Below the pieces are notes generated by a model, which worked only from the letters and a program-made list of their open reading frames with translations, was not told the DNA's origin and searched no databases. Made by a program: the position numbers and the translations under genes. Below, piece by piece: positions 1 to 8,015 of a DNA stretch of 64,000 nucleotides. The first letter of the stretch is position 1. The number at the start of each line of letters is the position of its first letter. The DNA lies in the NCBI GenBank assembly GCA_038328575.1, contig JBBQMD010000002.1, forward strand, positions 1 through 64,000, given 5' to 3'. The DNA comes from JACVCS01 sp038328575. GTDB lineage: Bacteria; Planctomycetota; Phycisphaerae; Phycisphaerales; UBA1924.

Positions 1-447
1 CCGAAGCACCGCGACCGCTACGGCCTCGCCCGCGTCGTGCTCGATTGGCAGGTCGATGGCGCCGAGCTCGCCTCGCTCAAAACCTTCGCTGAGCAGGTCG
101 ACAGCGCCCTGCGCCAGGCCGGCCTCGCCAAGCTCGAAATCTACCCCGACCTCCTCAACCAGAAACCCGAGTTTCTCCTCACGCTCCACGACACCATCCA
201 TCAGACCGGTGGCGCCGTGATGGGCGATTCGCCCCGCGACGGAGTCGTCGACAAGGACCTGCGCGTCTTCGGCACCAGCAACCTCTACGTCGGCGGCGCC
301 AGCACCTTCCGCACCAACAGCAACGCCAACGTCACCTTCACCGCCCTCGCCTTCGCTCACCGCCTCAGCGAACACCTGCTCGCCCCCGCCGCCACGCGCT
401 CAGAAGCGCAGAGCAGCGATGCGCCGCAGGGCCTCCTCAAGGCGTGA
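1..447 (+). CDS. GMC family oxidoreductase, C-terminal part (5' truncated by window edge)
   Basis: The reading frame is open from base 1, so the gene begins outside the window; about 148 residues remain. They match the C-terminal substrate-binding/FAD-contact domain of glucose-methanol-choline oxidoreductases: a catalytic-type His in TIHQTGG, then DLRVFGTSNLYVGGAS and NANVTFTALAFAHRL, the family's usual closing block with its conserved Asn. GMC enzymes are FAD-dependent alcohol or sugar oxidases/dehydrogenases; the substrate cannot be told from this fragment. The last 48 bases overlap, tail to tail, the end of the aminotransferase gene on the other strand. Confidence 0.85.
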   Translation, partial: PKHRDRYGLARVVLDWQVDGAELASLKTFAEQVDSALRQAGLAKLEIYPDLLNQKPEFLLTLHDTIHQTGGAVMGDSPRDGVVDKDLRVFGTSNLYVGGASTFRTNSNANVTFTALAFAHRLSEHLLAPAATRSEAQSSDAPQGLLKA

Positions 448-1659
448 CGTCTCGCGCGTCAGACTCATGCGGAACCAGTCCGCCGAGGCCTCCCCAAACC
501 CCGCGCCCGGCACCGTCACTACGCCCGCCTCCTCAATCAGTTTCTTCGCAAACGTCCACGAGTTCATCGGCTTGCCCGTCATCGAATCCACCGGGCAACG
601 CGCCCACACAAAGATCCCCGCCCGCGGCAGACTTCCCTCGCATCCAATGCCCCGCAGCGCCGCGCACACCAGCGCGGCGCGATGGGCATATCGCGCTCGA
701 ATCTCGCCAATCTCCGGGTCGTCATACCGATCCAGCGCCGCCGCCGCGGCCGCCTGAATCGCATTGAAAACCCCTGAATCCACGTTGTCCTTCACCTGCC
801 GCAGCGCCCCAATCACCTCCTCGTGACCGACCGCAAACCCCACCCGCCAGCCCGTCATGTTGAAGGTCTTGCTCAGCGAATGAAACTCAATTGCGTGCGT
901 CGTCTTGATGTCCGCGTTAGTCCCCCTCGTCCCCGCCTGCCAGATCGAAGGCACACTCCGCGGGTCATTGTCCAGGTACAGCTCGCTGTACGCCAGATCG
1001 CTCGCAACCACCAGGTCGTGCTCCCGCGCGAACGCCAGCGCGTCGGAGTACAGACCCGCAGTGGGCGTCGCGCCGGTGGGGTTGCCCGGGTAGTTGAGCC
1101 ACATCAACCGACTCCGCCCCTCGGCCGCAACAGCTTCGAGCACGCGTCGTGTTTCAATCTTCTGAAAGCTTGGCAGCCATCCGTCTTCGGCGCGCGTCGA
1201 GATGGCGTGAACTACGCCCCCCGCCAGAATCGTCGCCGACGCATACACCGGATACGCTGGCGTGAAAATGATCGACCCATCGCCCGGATCAAGCACCGCC
1301 AGCGGCAGGTGCGCGATCCCATCCTTGCCGCCGATCGTGACCAAGATGTTCTTGTGCGGGTCTACCTCGACGCCGAATCGCGCGCGCATGAACGTCGCGG
1401 CGCTGGTCAGAAGCTGCTTTGTGCCCCAGCAGTCCGGATACTGGTGGTTCGCCGGCACACGCAGGGCCCGATCCATCGCGTCAATAATGAACCCCGGCGT
1501 CGGCTGATCCGGATCGCCAACCCCCAGGTTGATCACGTCTCTCCCAGCCGCGATCGCCGCGCGCTTGAGATTGTCGATTTCGTTAAAGAGAAACGCTGGC
1601 AAGGCTCGGAGGCGTGCGGCGCGCAGGGGGCGTTGGTGAGAGCGGGTTGGCGTGGGCAT
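400..1659 (-). CDS. dapL: LL-diaminopimelate aminotransferase-like class I/II aminotransferase
   Basis: A 419-residue fold-type I PLP aminotransferase. The opening LRALPAFLFNEIDNLKR followed by VINLGVGDPDQPTP is typical of the DapL clade. NYPGNPTG lies at 189-196, the D221-x-A-Y224 pair contacts the PLP ring, and the Schiff-base lysine K264 is in SLSKTFNMTGWR; RMSLTR near the C-terminus holds the carboxylate-binding Arg. DapL converts tetrahydrodipicolinate to LL-diaminopimelate in one step for lysine and peptidoglycan synthesis. Another class I aminotransferase specificity cannot be excluded. No clear Shine-Dalgarno precedes the ATG. The 3' end overlaps the GMC gene by 48 bp. Confidence 0.8.
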   Translation of the reverse strand: MPTPTRSHQRPLRAARLRALPAFLFNEIDNLKRAAIAAGRDVINLGVGDPDQPTPGFIIDAMDRALRVPANHQYPDCWGTKQLLTSAATFMRARFGVEVDPHKNILVTIGGKDGIAHLPLAVLDPGDGSIIFTPAYPVYASATILAGGVVHAISTRAEDGWLPSFQKIETRRVLEAVAAEGRSRLMWLNYPGNPTGATPTAGLYSDALAFAREHDLVVASDLAYSELYLDNDPRSVPSIWQAGTRGTNADIKTTHAIEFHSLSKTFNMTGWRVGFAVGHEEVIGALRQVKDNVDSGVFNAIQAAAAAALDRYDDPEIGEIRARYAHRAALVCAALRGIGCEGSLPRAGIFVWARCPVDSMTGKPMNSWTFAKKLIEEAGVVTVPGAGFGEASADWFRMSLTRETSRLEEALRRIAALRF

Positions 1660-1966
1660 GGTGGCGGAGGCTAGGAGCCGCCGGTGCCTTCAACGGGTTC
1701 TTGGACCACGAAGACACACAAGGGTTTACCCTAGACGAGTCGATTGTCGGCGGGATTTCTCGGTGTTTCTCTTGACGCTGTGTCAAGCGTGGGTGAAGTT
1801 ATAGAAGTAGTGCGGCCTATGTTGGCCGCGCTCGGTTGGCGCGTCGCGGCGGAAACGTCAAGGCGGCTGATCGGATGCGAAGCGGTCCATGCTCGGTTGG
1901 GCAGGCGAGGCGAAGCCTCATCGACCCACCCCGGCACTGGACACACATCGTTTAAGGAGAAGAGAG
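1660..1966. other. Divergent intergenic region between dapL and the PEP-CTERM-like gene
   Basis: This 307-base stretch separates two divergently transcribed genes, so it should carry both promoters. I see no convincing spaced -35/-10 pair. The only structure is a short perfect inverted repeat, CTTGAC-N5-GTCAAG, at 1771-1787, which could be a small operator or chance. AGGAGA about seven bases before the ATG at 1967 is the ribosome binding site of the rightward gene. Confidence 0.4.
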
Positions 1967-3211
1967 ATGAAACTGTTCGCACTCGTTCTTGTGGCTTCGG
2001 CCGGTCTTGCCAGCACCGCTTCGGCGCAGTCGCTGGTTCCCTTGGCCACCTTCGGCGTCAACGGCTGGCGCGCCCCGGGCACCGTCGTTGCGGGCGATGC
2101 CGCCAACACCACCGACATCAACGGTGTGTACCTCGGCCTCAACGGCGCCGGCTCCAACACCGAGCGCGGCATGGCGTACAACCGCGCCACTGGCAACCTC
2201 ATCCTCGTCACGCGCAACGGCGCCATCACCGCCGGTGCCACGCAGTTTCGCGTCCTGGACAGCGTCACCGGGCGCGACACCGGCGGGCTGCTGAACAGCC
2301 CGGTCATCGCTGGTGGAACCTTCGCGATCAACCAGGTCGGCGTCTCGGATACGGGCCAGATCTTCGTGACGAACTTGTCGGCCGACATCCGCACGGGCAC
2401 CGGCTTCCGCGTGTACTCCTGGGCCAACGAGAGCGCGGCACCTGCGCTGCACTACTCCTCGACATCGCTCGGCGCCTTTGGCGCCGGCGGCACGGCCCCG
2501 CGCCTCGGTGACTCGTTCGATGTCATCGGCAGCGGTGCCAACACGCGCCTGGTCGCGGGCTTCCGAAGCAGCCAGGGCTACCTAACGATCACGGGCGACA
2601 GCGCGCCGGTCGGGCGGGTTTACACCAACAACGTGACGCCCACGGCCCCTGCCGGTTCGGGCGGGTTCACCGCGCCCGCCGGCGCCCCCCTCGGCCGCTA
2701 TGGCGTCGGCATCACGTTCGCGGGCGACTCCAACACGATCTGGGGCAAGGTCACCGGCGGCACCGCTCCTTTGGCGTTCCTGAGCCGTTCGACGATCGCG
2801 TCTGGAAACGCCGTGACGACCGATACATCGGGCTTGCTGGCCTCCGCCGGCGAGTCGCTCATGGACTTCGCGCGCATCGACGGCCAGGATTTCTTGGCGA
2901 CGCTCGACACCGGCAACGGGCGCGTCTACATCTACAACGTGACGAACCCCGCCCTGCCCGTCAGCGTCTTCACGTTCCTGGGCTCACCGACGGGTTTCTC
3001 GGCGATCCCGGGCTCTGTGATGTACAACTCCAACGGCAACGCGTCGGGCTCGGTGCAGTGGGGCGCGATCAACGACCCGCTGGCCCAGGCAACGCTGTAC
3101 GTTCTGAGCAGCAACAACGGGATCCAGGCGTTCACTTTCACCGTACCGACTCCTGGAGCGATGGCGCTCCTGGGCCTGGCCGGGCTGGTGGCCGGACGTC
3201 GTCGTCGGTAA
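1967..3211 (+). CDS. Exported protein with PEP-CTERM-like C-terminal anchor
   Basis: A 414-residue protein starting at the ATG behind AGGAGA. Residues 1-20 are a signal peptide ending ASTASA. The body is rich in Gly, Thr, Asn and Ser and reads like a beta-rich extracellular domain; phrases such as SDTGQIFVTNLSAD recall propeller proteins, but I do not recognise a family. The last 22 residues, VPTPGAMALLGLAGLVAGRRRR, are a PEP-CTERM-type sorting tail: Pro-rich motif, short hydrophobic helix, Arg cluster. In known systems such tails are processed by an exosortase/rhombosortase-like protease at the envelope. A perfect terminator hairpin follows 70 bp downstream. Confidence 0.75.
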   Translation: MKLFALVLVASAGLASTASAQSLVPLATFGVNGWRAPGTVVAGDAANTTDINGVYLGLNGAGSNTERGMAYNRATGNLILVTRNGAITAGATQFRVLDSVTGRDTGGLLNSPVIAGGTFAINQVGVSDTGQIFVTNLSADIRTGTGFRVYSWANESAAPALHYSSTSLGAFGAGGTAPRLGDSFDVIGSGANTRLVAGFRSSQGYLTITGDSAPVGRVYTNNVTPTAPAGSGGFTAPAGAPLGRYGVGITFAGDSNTIWGKVTGGTAPLAFLSRSTIASGNAVTTDTSGLLASAGESLMDFARIDGQDFLATLDTGNGRVYIYNVTNPALPVSVFTFLGSPTGFSAIPGSVMYNSNGNASGSVQWGAINDPLAQATLYVLSSNNGIQAFTFTVPTPGAMALLGLAGLVAGRRRR

Positions 3212-3237
3212 ATTACCTCACCCTGTCCATTTTCCAC

Positions 3238-3267
3238 TTGCAAGAGTGGGCACGGGTGTGGTAAAGT
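3238..3267 (+). promoter_or_regulatory. Possible promoter of the GntR/LacI regulator
   Basis: TTGCAA at 3238-3243 and TAAAGT at 3262-3267 are separated by 18 bases. Transcription from here would begin around 3274, past the in-frame ATG at 3269 but ahead of the ATG at 3317. Matches to the consensus are only moderate, so this is tentative. Confidence 0.3.
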
Positions 3268-3280
3268 TATGAAAGACTCG

Positions 3281-3312
3281 CCACCCCTGACCTGGCGGTC
3301 AGGGGTGGTTTT
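3281..3312 (+). terminator. Rho-independent terminator hairpin just upstream of the regulator start
   Basis: CCACCCCTGA (3281-3290) and TCAGGGGTGG (3299-3308) form a perfect 10-bp stem with an 8-base loop, followed directly by TTTT. It is well placed to end the PEP-CTERM-like gene, but it lies only four bases before the chosen ATG of the next gene, so it could also act in that gene's leader. Confidence 0.75.
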
Positions 3313-3316
3313 CAAA

Positions 3317-4441
3317 ATGAGCAACCTCAGCGAGTTCAAACCCGTCGTCGCCGAGCCCGGTCGCCCGCTGTACCAGGCGGTGAAGCTGGCGATTCGCGAG
3401 GCGATCGACGCGGGGGGCTTTTCGCCCGGGGATCAACTGCCGAGCACGAAAGAGCTGTCGCACCAGATCGATGTCTCGCTGGTGACGGTGCATCGGGCGC
3501 TGCAGGAGCTGGTCGCTGGCGGCGTGTTGCGGCGTGGGCAGGGTCGCGGCACGTTTGTGCATGAGCAGTACGTCGCGCGGGCCAAGCCCTCCAGCGGCAC
3601 GCGACTCGGGCTGGTGTTCCACGAGCAGGCCTCGCTCGCGGACTTCTATCACGGGCACGTGCTGGAGGGTGTGCGGCGCGGGGCGATGGACATGGGCGCC
3701 GATCTGGTGGTGCTGCACTTTGGCGAGGATTGGCGGCGCGAGTGTCACGGGTTTATCTATGTGAACCCGCTGCGGAAGCAACTCAACAGCATGCCTTGGT
3801 TTGGCAATACGCCCGTGACGGTGCGCCGCGGCAAGCAGCAGTTGCCGGGCCGCCCGCCGGTGATGGTGGTGGGGGCGTCGTTCGAGCATGACCATGTTCA
3901 TTCGATCGACACGGACAACGCGGACATCGCGGTCCAGGCGGTTGAGCATCTGGCGAGTCTGGGGCACACGCGGATCGCGTATGTCGGCGGCGGGGCCGAG
4001 GTGTGCAACAACATTGATCGCTGGCGCGGGTTTCGCGACGCGATGGACGCGGCGGGGCTGCCGGTGGATGAGCGCCTCGTGATGCGTGTGCCGGGCTGGA
4101 GGTTGAGCGACGCGGCGAAGCTCACGCTTCGCAGCATGCTTACGGCTTCGACACGCCCCACGGCGGTCTTTGGCGCGGGGTACTACTTCGCGCTGGATTG
4201 CTATGCGATGGCGGGGGAACTGGGGATGCGGATCCCCGATGATCTGGCGATCGTCGGCGTGGATGATCCACCCAGCGGCGAGTATTTGTCGCCCGGATTG
4301 ACAACGCTGAGTCAGCCGTTGGAGGTGATGGGGCGGCGGGCCGCGACGGGGCTATTGCACTTGCTGACGCAGGATGAGCAGACGCGCGGGACGGAGTTCT
4401 TGAAGGCGGAGTTGATCGTGCGCGGGTCAACGAAGAAGTGA
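3317..4441 (+). CDS. GntR/LacI hybrid transcriptional regulator (sugar-responsive type)
   Basis: A 374-residue regulator. Residues ~10-75 are a GntR winged helix: PLYQAVKLAIREAI, then PGDQLPSTKELSHQIDVSLV with the recognition helix VTVHRALQEL and wing GVLRRGQGRGTFV. The remainder is a LacI/periplasmic-binding-protein type sensor, with DTDNADIAVQAVEHLASLGH and the closing LAIVGVDDPPSGEYLSPGLT. This is the AraR/GntR-LacI arrangement, which normally represses sugar genes until the sugar binds. It sits directly upstream of a sugar ABC locus, its probable target. The start is uncertain: an in-frame ATG at 3269 would place the terminator hairpin inside the coding region, so 3317 is preferred. Confidence 0.85.
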   Translation: MSNLSEFKPVVAEPGRPLYQAVKLAIREAIDAGGFSPGDQLPSTKELSHQIDVSLVTVHRALQELVAGGVLRRGQGRGTFVHEQYVARAKPSSGTRLGLVFHEQASLADFYHGHVLEGVRRGAMDMGADLVVLHFGEDWRRECHGFIYVNPLRKQLNSMPWFGNTPVTVRRGKQQLPGRPPVMVVGASFEHDHVHSIDTDNADIAVQAVEHLASLGHTRIAYVGGGAEVCNNIDRWRGFRDAMDAAGLPVDERLVMRVPGWRLSDAAKLTLRSMLTASTRPTAVFGAGYYFALDCYAMAGELGMRIPDDLAIVGVDDPPSGEYLSPGLTTLSQPLEVMGRRAATGLLHLLTQDEQTRGTEFLKAELIVRGSTKK

Positions 4442-4500
4442 TTCGGGCGTAGGAATTCGAATATCTAGTCGTCGTGGGCTGGACACACGGGAGCAGGCAC

Positions 4501-5562
4501 ATGAGCATGAACAGCGGATGTCGGAAGAGCAGTGGCGAGCTTTCTGGTTGTGGCGGATTGGTGAGTCTGCGGGCCGACCTCGGAGAGGCTGGCCGCCTAG
4601 ACGCTGGCCACCTGACGGCTGGGAACCTGAAATCTGGGAACCGGAAGGCGTTTACGCTGATTGAGTTGCTGGTGGTGATCGCGATCATCGCGTTGCTGGT
4701 AGGGATCTTGCTGCCGGCGCTGGGCCAGGCGCGAGCCGCGGCCCGGGCGACGAAGTGCTTGAGCAATCTGAAGCAAAACGCGACGGCGCTGGTGATGTAC
4801 AGCAATGACTACAAGGCGAAGTTTCCGATGAACGTTGACTTCGGGACGACGATCGCTGGGGTGAACGGCGCGTACTGGTATGACGAGGCGCGGCTGGGCC
4901 GCTACTACCCGAACATCACGCCTGCGGACACGGGCGGAAACATCAACACGACGGTGGGCGGCGGCGCGATGGAATGCCCGAGTCATCCGGAGGCGGGGCG
5001 TTCTTACTCGATGAACAACTGGGCGAGCTCGGCGCGGGTTCTGGACTCGACCACATCAGGTGCGACGAACCTTGACCAGGTGAAGTATCTGCGAGGGCCG
5101 GATGGGCCGCACGACAACTACTTTGACGCGGCGGCGGACGGCGGGTCGAAGATTCTTCTCCTGGGCGAGGCGTGGGGCTGGAACGAGACGCGAGCGAGCG
5201 AAGGGCGGCGCGCATGGTTCACCAACTCAACGATTGGTCCGCAAGGCACACCTTGGGCAAGGTTTGGGGGTGGATTCGGCGTTGTCGATAATCCCGGCAC
5301 AAGCTGGACGACGACGGCTCCGGAGGCGGTCGGCCACACGCCGGGGAACCCAAAGTTCTATACGCCTTTCTATCGGCACCCAGGCCGAAGCAAGGACATG
5401 ATGAAGGCTGACGGCAGCACGCACCTCGTGTTCTTGGACGGTCACGCCGAGTCTTTCAAGCAAAACGATTTAGTGACCGGCACCGGTCAGACGTCGGACC
5501 GTTTGACGGGGAAGGCGTTGTGGAGCATCAAGAACCAGCGAACCGCGGTCGCTGCTCAGTGA
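4501..5562 (+). CDS. Prepilin-type protein with N-terminal methylation motif (DUF1559-like)
   Basis: The type IV pilin/pseudopilin signature RKAFTLIELLVVIAIIALLVG begins about 45 residues in; prepilin peptidase would cut just before Phe and methylate it. The mature part is a large globular domain that ends in DGSTHLVFLDGHAESF, the DG-H tail of the planctomycete DUF1559/H-X9-DG class. The leader is unusually long and Gly/Leu-rich, so the true start may be a later GTG (for example 4561); I chose ATG 4501 behind GGGAG. The gene lies between the sugar regulator and the sugar-binding protein in the same direction, suggesting co-regulation with sugar uptake. Confidence 0.8.
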   Translation: MSMNSGCRKSSGELSGCGGLVSLRADLGEAGRLDAGHLTAGNLKSGNRKAFTLIELLVVIAIIALLVGILLPALGQARAAARATKCLSNLKQNATALVMYSNDYKAKFPMNVDFGTTIAGVNGAYWYDEARLGRYYPNITPADTGGNINTTVGGGAMECPSHPEAGRSYSMNNWASSARVLDSTTSGATNLDQVKYLRGPDGPHDNYFDAAADGGSKILLLGEAWGWNETRASEGRRAWFTNSTIGPQGTPWARFGGGFGVVDNPGTSWTTTAPEAVGHTPGNPKFYTPFYRHPGRSKDMMKADGSTHLVFLDGHAESFKQNDLVTGTGQTSDRLTGKALWSIKNQRTAVAAQ

Positions 5563-5592
5563 GTCGCTTGTCGCGTGTGGGAGTTGCAGAGC

Positions 5593-6990
5593 ATGTCGAT
5601 GTGGCGCGCGTGGATCGCGATCGCGGCGGTGATGCTCGCGTGGGCGATTGCGCCGGGATGTGACCGGGGCATTGGCGGAGACTCTGCCGGTGCGGGTGGC
5701 GAACGCACGAAGTCGATCGAGCTCTGGACGCTGGCGCTGAAGGGGCGGCCGGAGCTTGAGGATTATGTACGCGGGCAGATCGCGGCATTTGAGCGAGCGC
5801 ATGCGGGCGTGCGGGTGGTGTGGGTGGATGTTCCGTTTCGCGAGGTGGACCGGAAGCTGATGGCGGCCGCGGCGGCGGGGCGGGCGCCGGACGTGGTGAA
5901 CTTTTCAGACAAGACGTATGCGCGATTCGTCGGGCTTGGGGCCTTGCGCGATCTGCGTGACGTGCTGCCGGGCGATCCGAAGGCGGTGTACCTGCCCGGT
6001 GCGCTGAGCCTGTGCGAGATGCGGGGGCAGACGCTGGCGCTGCCCTGGTATCTGACGACGCAGGCGGTGTTGGCCAATGAGGACTTGTTGAGCAAGGCGG
6101 GGATGAGCGCGGCAACGCTTCCGAAGACGTGGCGCGAGCTGCGCGAGGCGGCGCGGGCCTATCGCGCGGCAGTAGGGGATGACGGGACGTACTTGTTCAG
6201 CGTGCCGCTGGGGCATGAGTCTGACTTTTTGATGATGTTGTTCTCGGATGGTTTGCGCCCGCTGACGGTGGGCGCCGATGGGCGGCTGAGATCGAACCTG
6301 ATGGACCCGGCGGTGGTGGCGGGTGTGAAGGCGTGGGTGGAGTTGTATCGGGAGGGTGCGCTGCCGCGCGAGGCGGCGACGCAGGGGGTGCAGCATCTGA
6401 CGGATCTGTACAAGCGCAACCGGCTGGCGGTAATCAACTTTGGGCCGAATTTTTTGAACGCGATCCGGCAGGAGTCGCCCAAGGTGTATGAGGCGACGCG
6501 CGTGGGGCCGGCGATTACGGGCGAGCTGGGGCGCGGGCACATCGCGGTGATGGTGCTGGGGGTGACGACGCAGAGCAAGGAGCCGAAGCTGGCGGCGGAG
6601 CTGGCGTGGGCGCTGTCATCAGCGGAGAGTCAGGCGGAACTGTGCCGCATTGTGCCGGTGTTGCCGAGCACGCGGGCGACGGTGGAGAGCGATCTCTTTG
6701 CGATGCCCACGGGCGAGCGGGCCGCGAGGATGACACGGCCCGAACTGAAGCTTGCGCAGGCGCAGGCGATCGCGGCAGAGTCGCTGAAGTCGGCGGTAGC
6801 GTTCACGCCTTCGCTGGCGGAGTGGCCCGACATGCGCCGCGCGTTTGAGGATCGGATCAAGCGGGCGATGCTCAGCGGCGAGGCGGTCGAGGAATCGCTG
6901 AAGGTGATCGACGAGGAGTGGACGCGGATACTCGCGGCGGCGGGTGGCGGGAAGGAAGCGGGGGAGGGTGTGCTGCCGCGGGGGGAATAG
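5593..6990 (+). CDS. Sugar ABC transporter substrate-binding lipoprotein (SBP family 1)
   Basis: A 465-residue extracellular solute-binding protein. The signal peptide ends in a lipobox-like APGC, so the mature protein would be lipid-anchored through that Cys. The core shows the family 1 pattern: IELWTLALKG, a first lobe with FERAHAGVRVVWVDVPF, AAAAGRAPDVVNFSD, then LPWYLTTQAVLANEDLL and a tail of helices. It should deliver a sugar or oligosaccharide to the two downstream permeases. The start is the ATG 9 bases after GGGAG; a GTG at 5575 is a weaker alternative. Substrate unknown. A run of 7-bp repeats follows the stop codon. Confidence 0.88.
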   Translation: MSMWRAWIAIAAVMLAWAIAPGCDRGIGGDSAGAGGERTKSIELWTLALKGRPELEDYVRGQIAAFERAHAGVRVVWVDVPFREVDRKLMAAAAAGRAPDVVNFSDKTYARFVGLGALRDLRDVLPGDPKAVYLPGALSLCEMRGQTLALPWYLTTQAVLANEDLLSKAGMSAATLPKTWRELREAARAYRAAVGDDGTYLFSVPLGHESDFLMMLFSDGLRPLTVGADGRLRSNLMDPAVVAGVKAWVELYREGALPREAATQGVQHLTDLYKRNRLAVINFGPNFLNAIRQESPKVYEATRVGPAITGELGRGHIAVMVLGVTTQSKEPKLAAELAWALSSAESQAELCRIVPVLPSTRATVESDLFAMPTGERAARMTRPELKLAQAQAIAAESLKSAVAFTPSLAEWPDMRRAFEDRIKRAMLSGEAVEESLKVIDEEWTRILAAAGGGKEAGEGVLPRGE

Positions 6991-6991
6991 G

Positions 6992-7049
6992 AGTGCTGAG
7001 CGATGAAAGCACAGAGTGATGAGCGATGAGCGATGAGTGATGAGTGCTG
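6992..7049. repeat. Tandem 7-bp repeats (AGYGATG) between binding-protein and permease genes
   Basis: AGTGCTG-AGCGATG occurs at 6992-7005, and five adjacent heptamers AGTGATG, AGCGATG, AGCGATG, AGTGATG, AGTGCTG fill 7015-7049. No open frame needs them. They begin two bases after the binding-protein stop codon and lie 75 bp before the permease start. Confidence 0.8.
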
Positions 7050-7124
7050 AATGTCGAAGGGAAAGTGAACAGAGGTTCGTGCGGACAGGTGTCGTGATTT
7101 GTTTGCGAAGTGTGTGAGGGACGT

Positions 7125-8015
7125 ATGCAAGGGACGCTTGGAACACGTTGGTACACGCCTTGGGCGTATTTGGTGCCGGCGGTGTGCGTGCTAGGCGTCT
7201 TCTTTGTGGTGGCGATGGTGCAGGTGGGGTATTACTCGCTGACGCGGTACACGCCGTTTAGCCCGAGCGGGCCGGAGTTTGTGGGGCTGGAGAACTATCG
7301 GCGGCTGCTGAGCTCGGACCGGTTTTGGTGGTGCTTGCTGAATAGCTTTTTGTATCTGCTGGTGACGCCGGCGATCATCGCGCTGAGTTTGTGGGCGGCC
7401 ATGGTGGTGGAGGCGGGGCTGCGGGGGACGAGGCGGTGGCTGCGGGTGGTGCTGTTTTTGCCGGTGGTGACGCCGACGATCGTCGCGGCGATCGCTTGGC
7501 AGGCCGTGCTGGCCGAGCGTGACGGGGTGATCAACTCGGTGCTGCGGATGGTGGGGCTGCCGGTGGCGCCGTGGTTGACCGAGTGGCCCTGGACGCTGGG
7601 CAGCGCGATGCTGGTGACGTTGTGGAAGGGGTTTGGGTTCTACATGATGATTTTTCTGGCGGCGCTGCTGGCGGTGCCGCGGGAGTTGAAGGAGGCGGCG
7701 TACTTGGATGGGGCGGGGCGATGGGGAGTGTTTCGGCACGTGGTGCTGCCCAGCATCTGGCCGGTGGTGATGCTGGTGTTTGTGATCTCGTCGATCGGCG
7801 CGCTGAAGGTGTTTGAGGAGTTGTATGTGACGGTGAAGGGGGCGGCGGTGGAGGACCAGACGGTGGTGCCGCTGCTGTACGACACGGCGTTTGAGCGCGG
7901 GGATTACGGGCTGGCCAGCGCGATCGGGATCACGTTGTTCCTGGTGATTCTGGCGTTCTCGCTGGTGAACCTGCGGCTGAGCTCGAGGGACGCGCGAGCG
8001 GGGAGGGGCGCGTGA
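7125..8015 (+). CDS. Sugar ABC transporter permease, MalF-like
   Basis: A 296-residue inner-membrane permease of the CUT1 carbohydrate family. Several hydrophobic helices are evident (WAYLVPAVCVLGVFFVVAMV at the N-terminus, LNSFLYLLVTPAIIALSLWAAM, VVLFLPVVTPTIVAAIAW). The cytoplasmic EAA loop that docks the ATPase reads KEAAYLDGAGRWGVFRHVVLP. The start is the ATG four bases after GAGGG (7116-7120). The stop overlaps the second permease start, so the pair is translationally coupled. Confidence 0.9.
   Translation: MQGTLGTRWYTPWAYLVPAVCVLGVFFVVAMVQVGYYSLTRYTPFSPSGPEFVGLENYRRLLSSDRFWWCLLNSFLYLLVTPAIIALSLWAAMVVEAGLRGTRRWLRVVLFLPVVTPTIVAAIAWQAVLAERDGVINSVLRMVGLPVAPWLTEWPWTLGSAMLVTLWKGFGFYMMIFLAALLAVPRELKEAAYLDGAGRWGVFRHVVLPSIWPVVMLVFVISSIGALKVFEELYVTVKGAAVEDQTVVPLLYDTAFERGDYGLASAIGITLFLVILAFSLVNLRLSSRDARAGRGA

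Noticed and set aside
3269..3316. ATG 3269 as the start of the GntR/LacI regulator
   Set aside because: The extra 16 residues would be coded by the terminator hairpin, lack a ribosome binding site, and add nothing resembling the family. ATG 3317 is preferred, though not proven.
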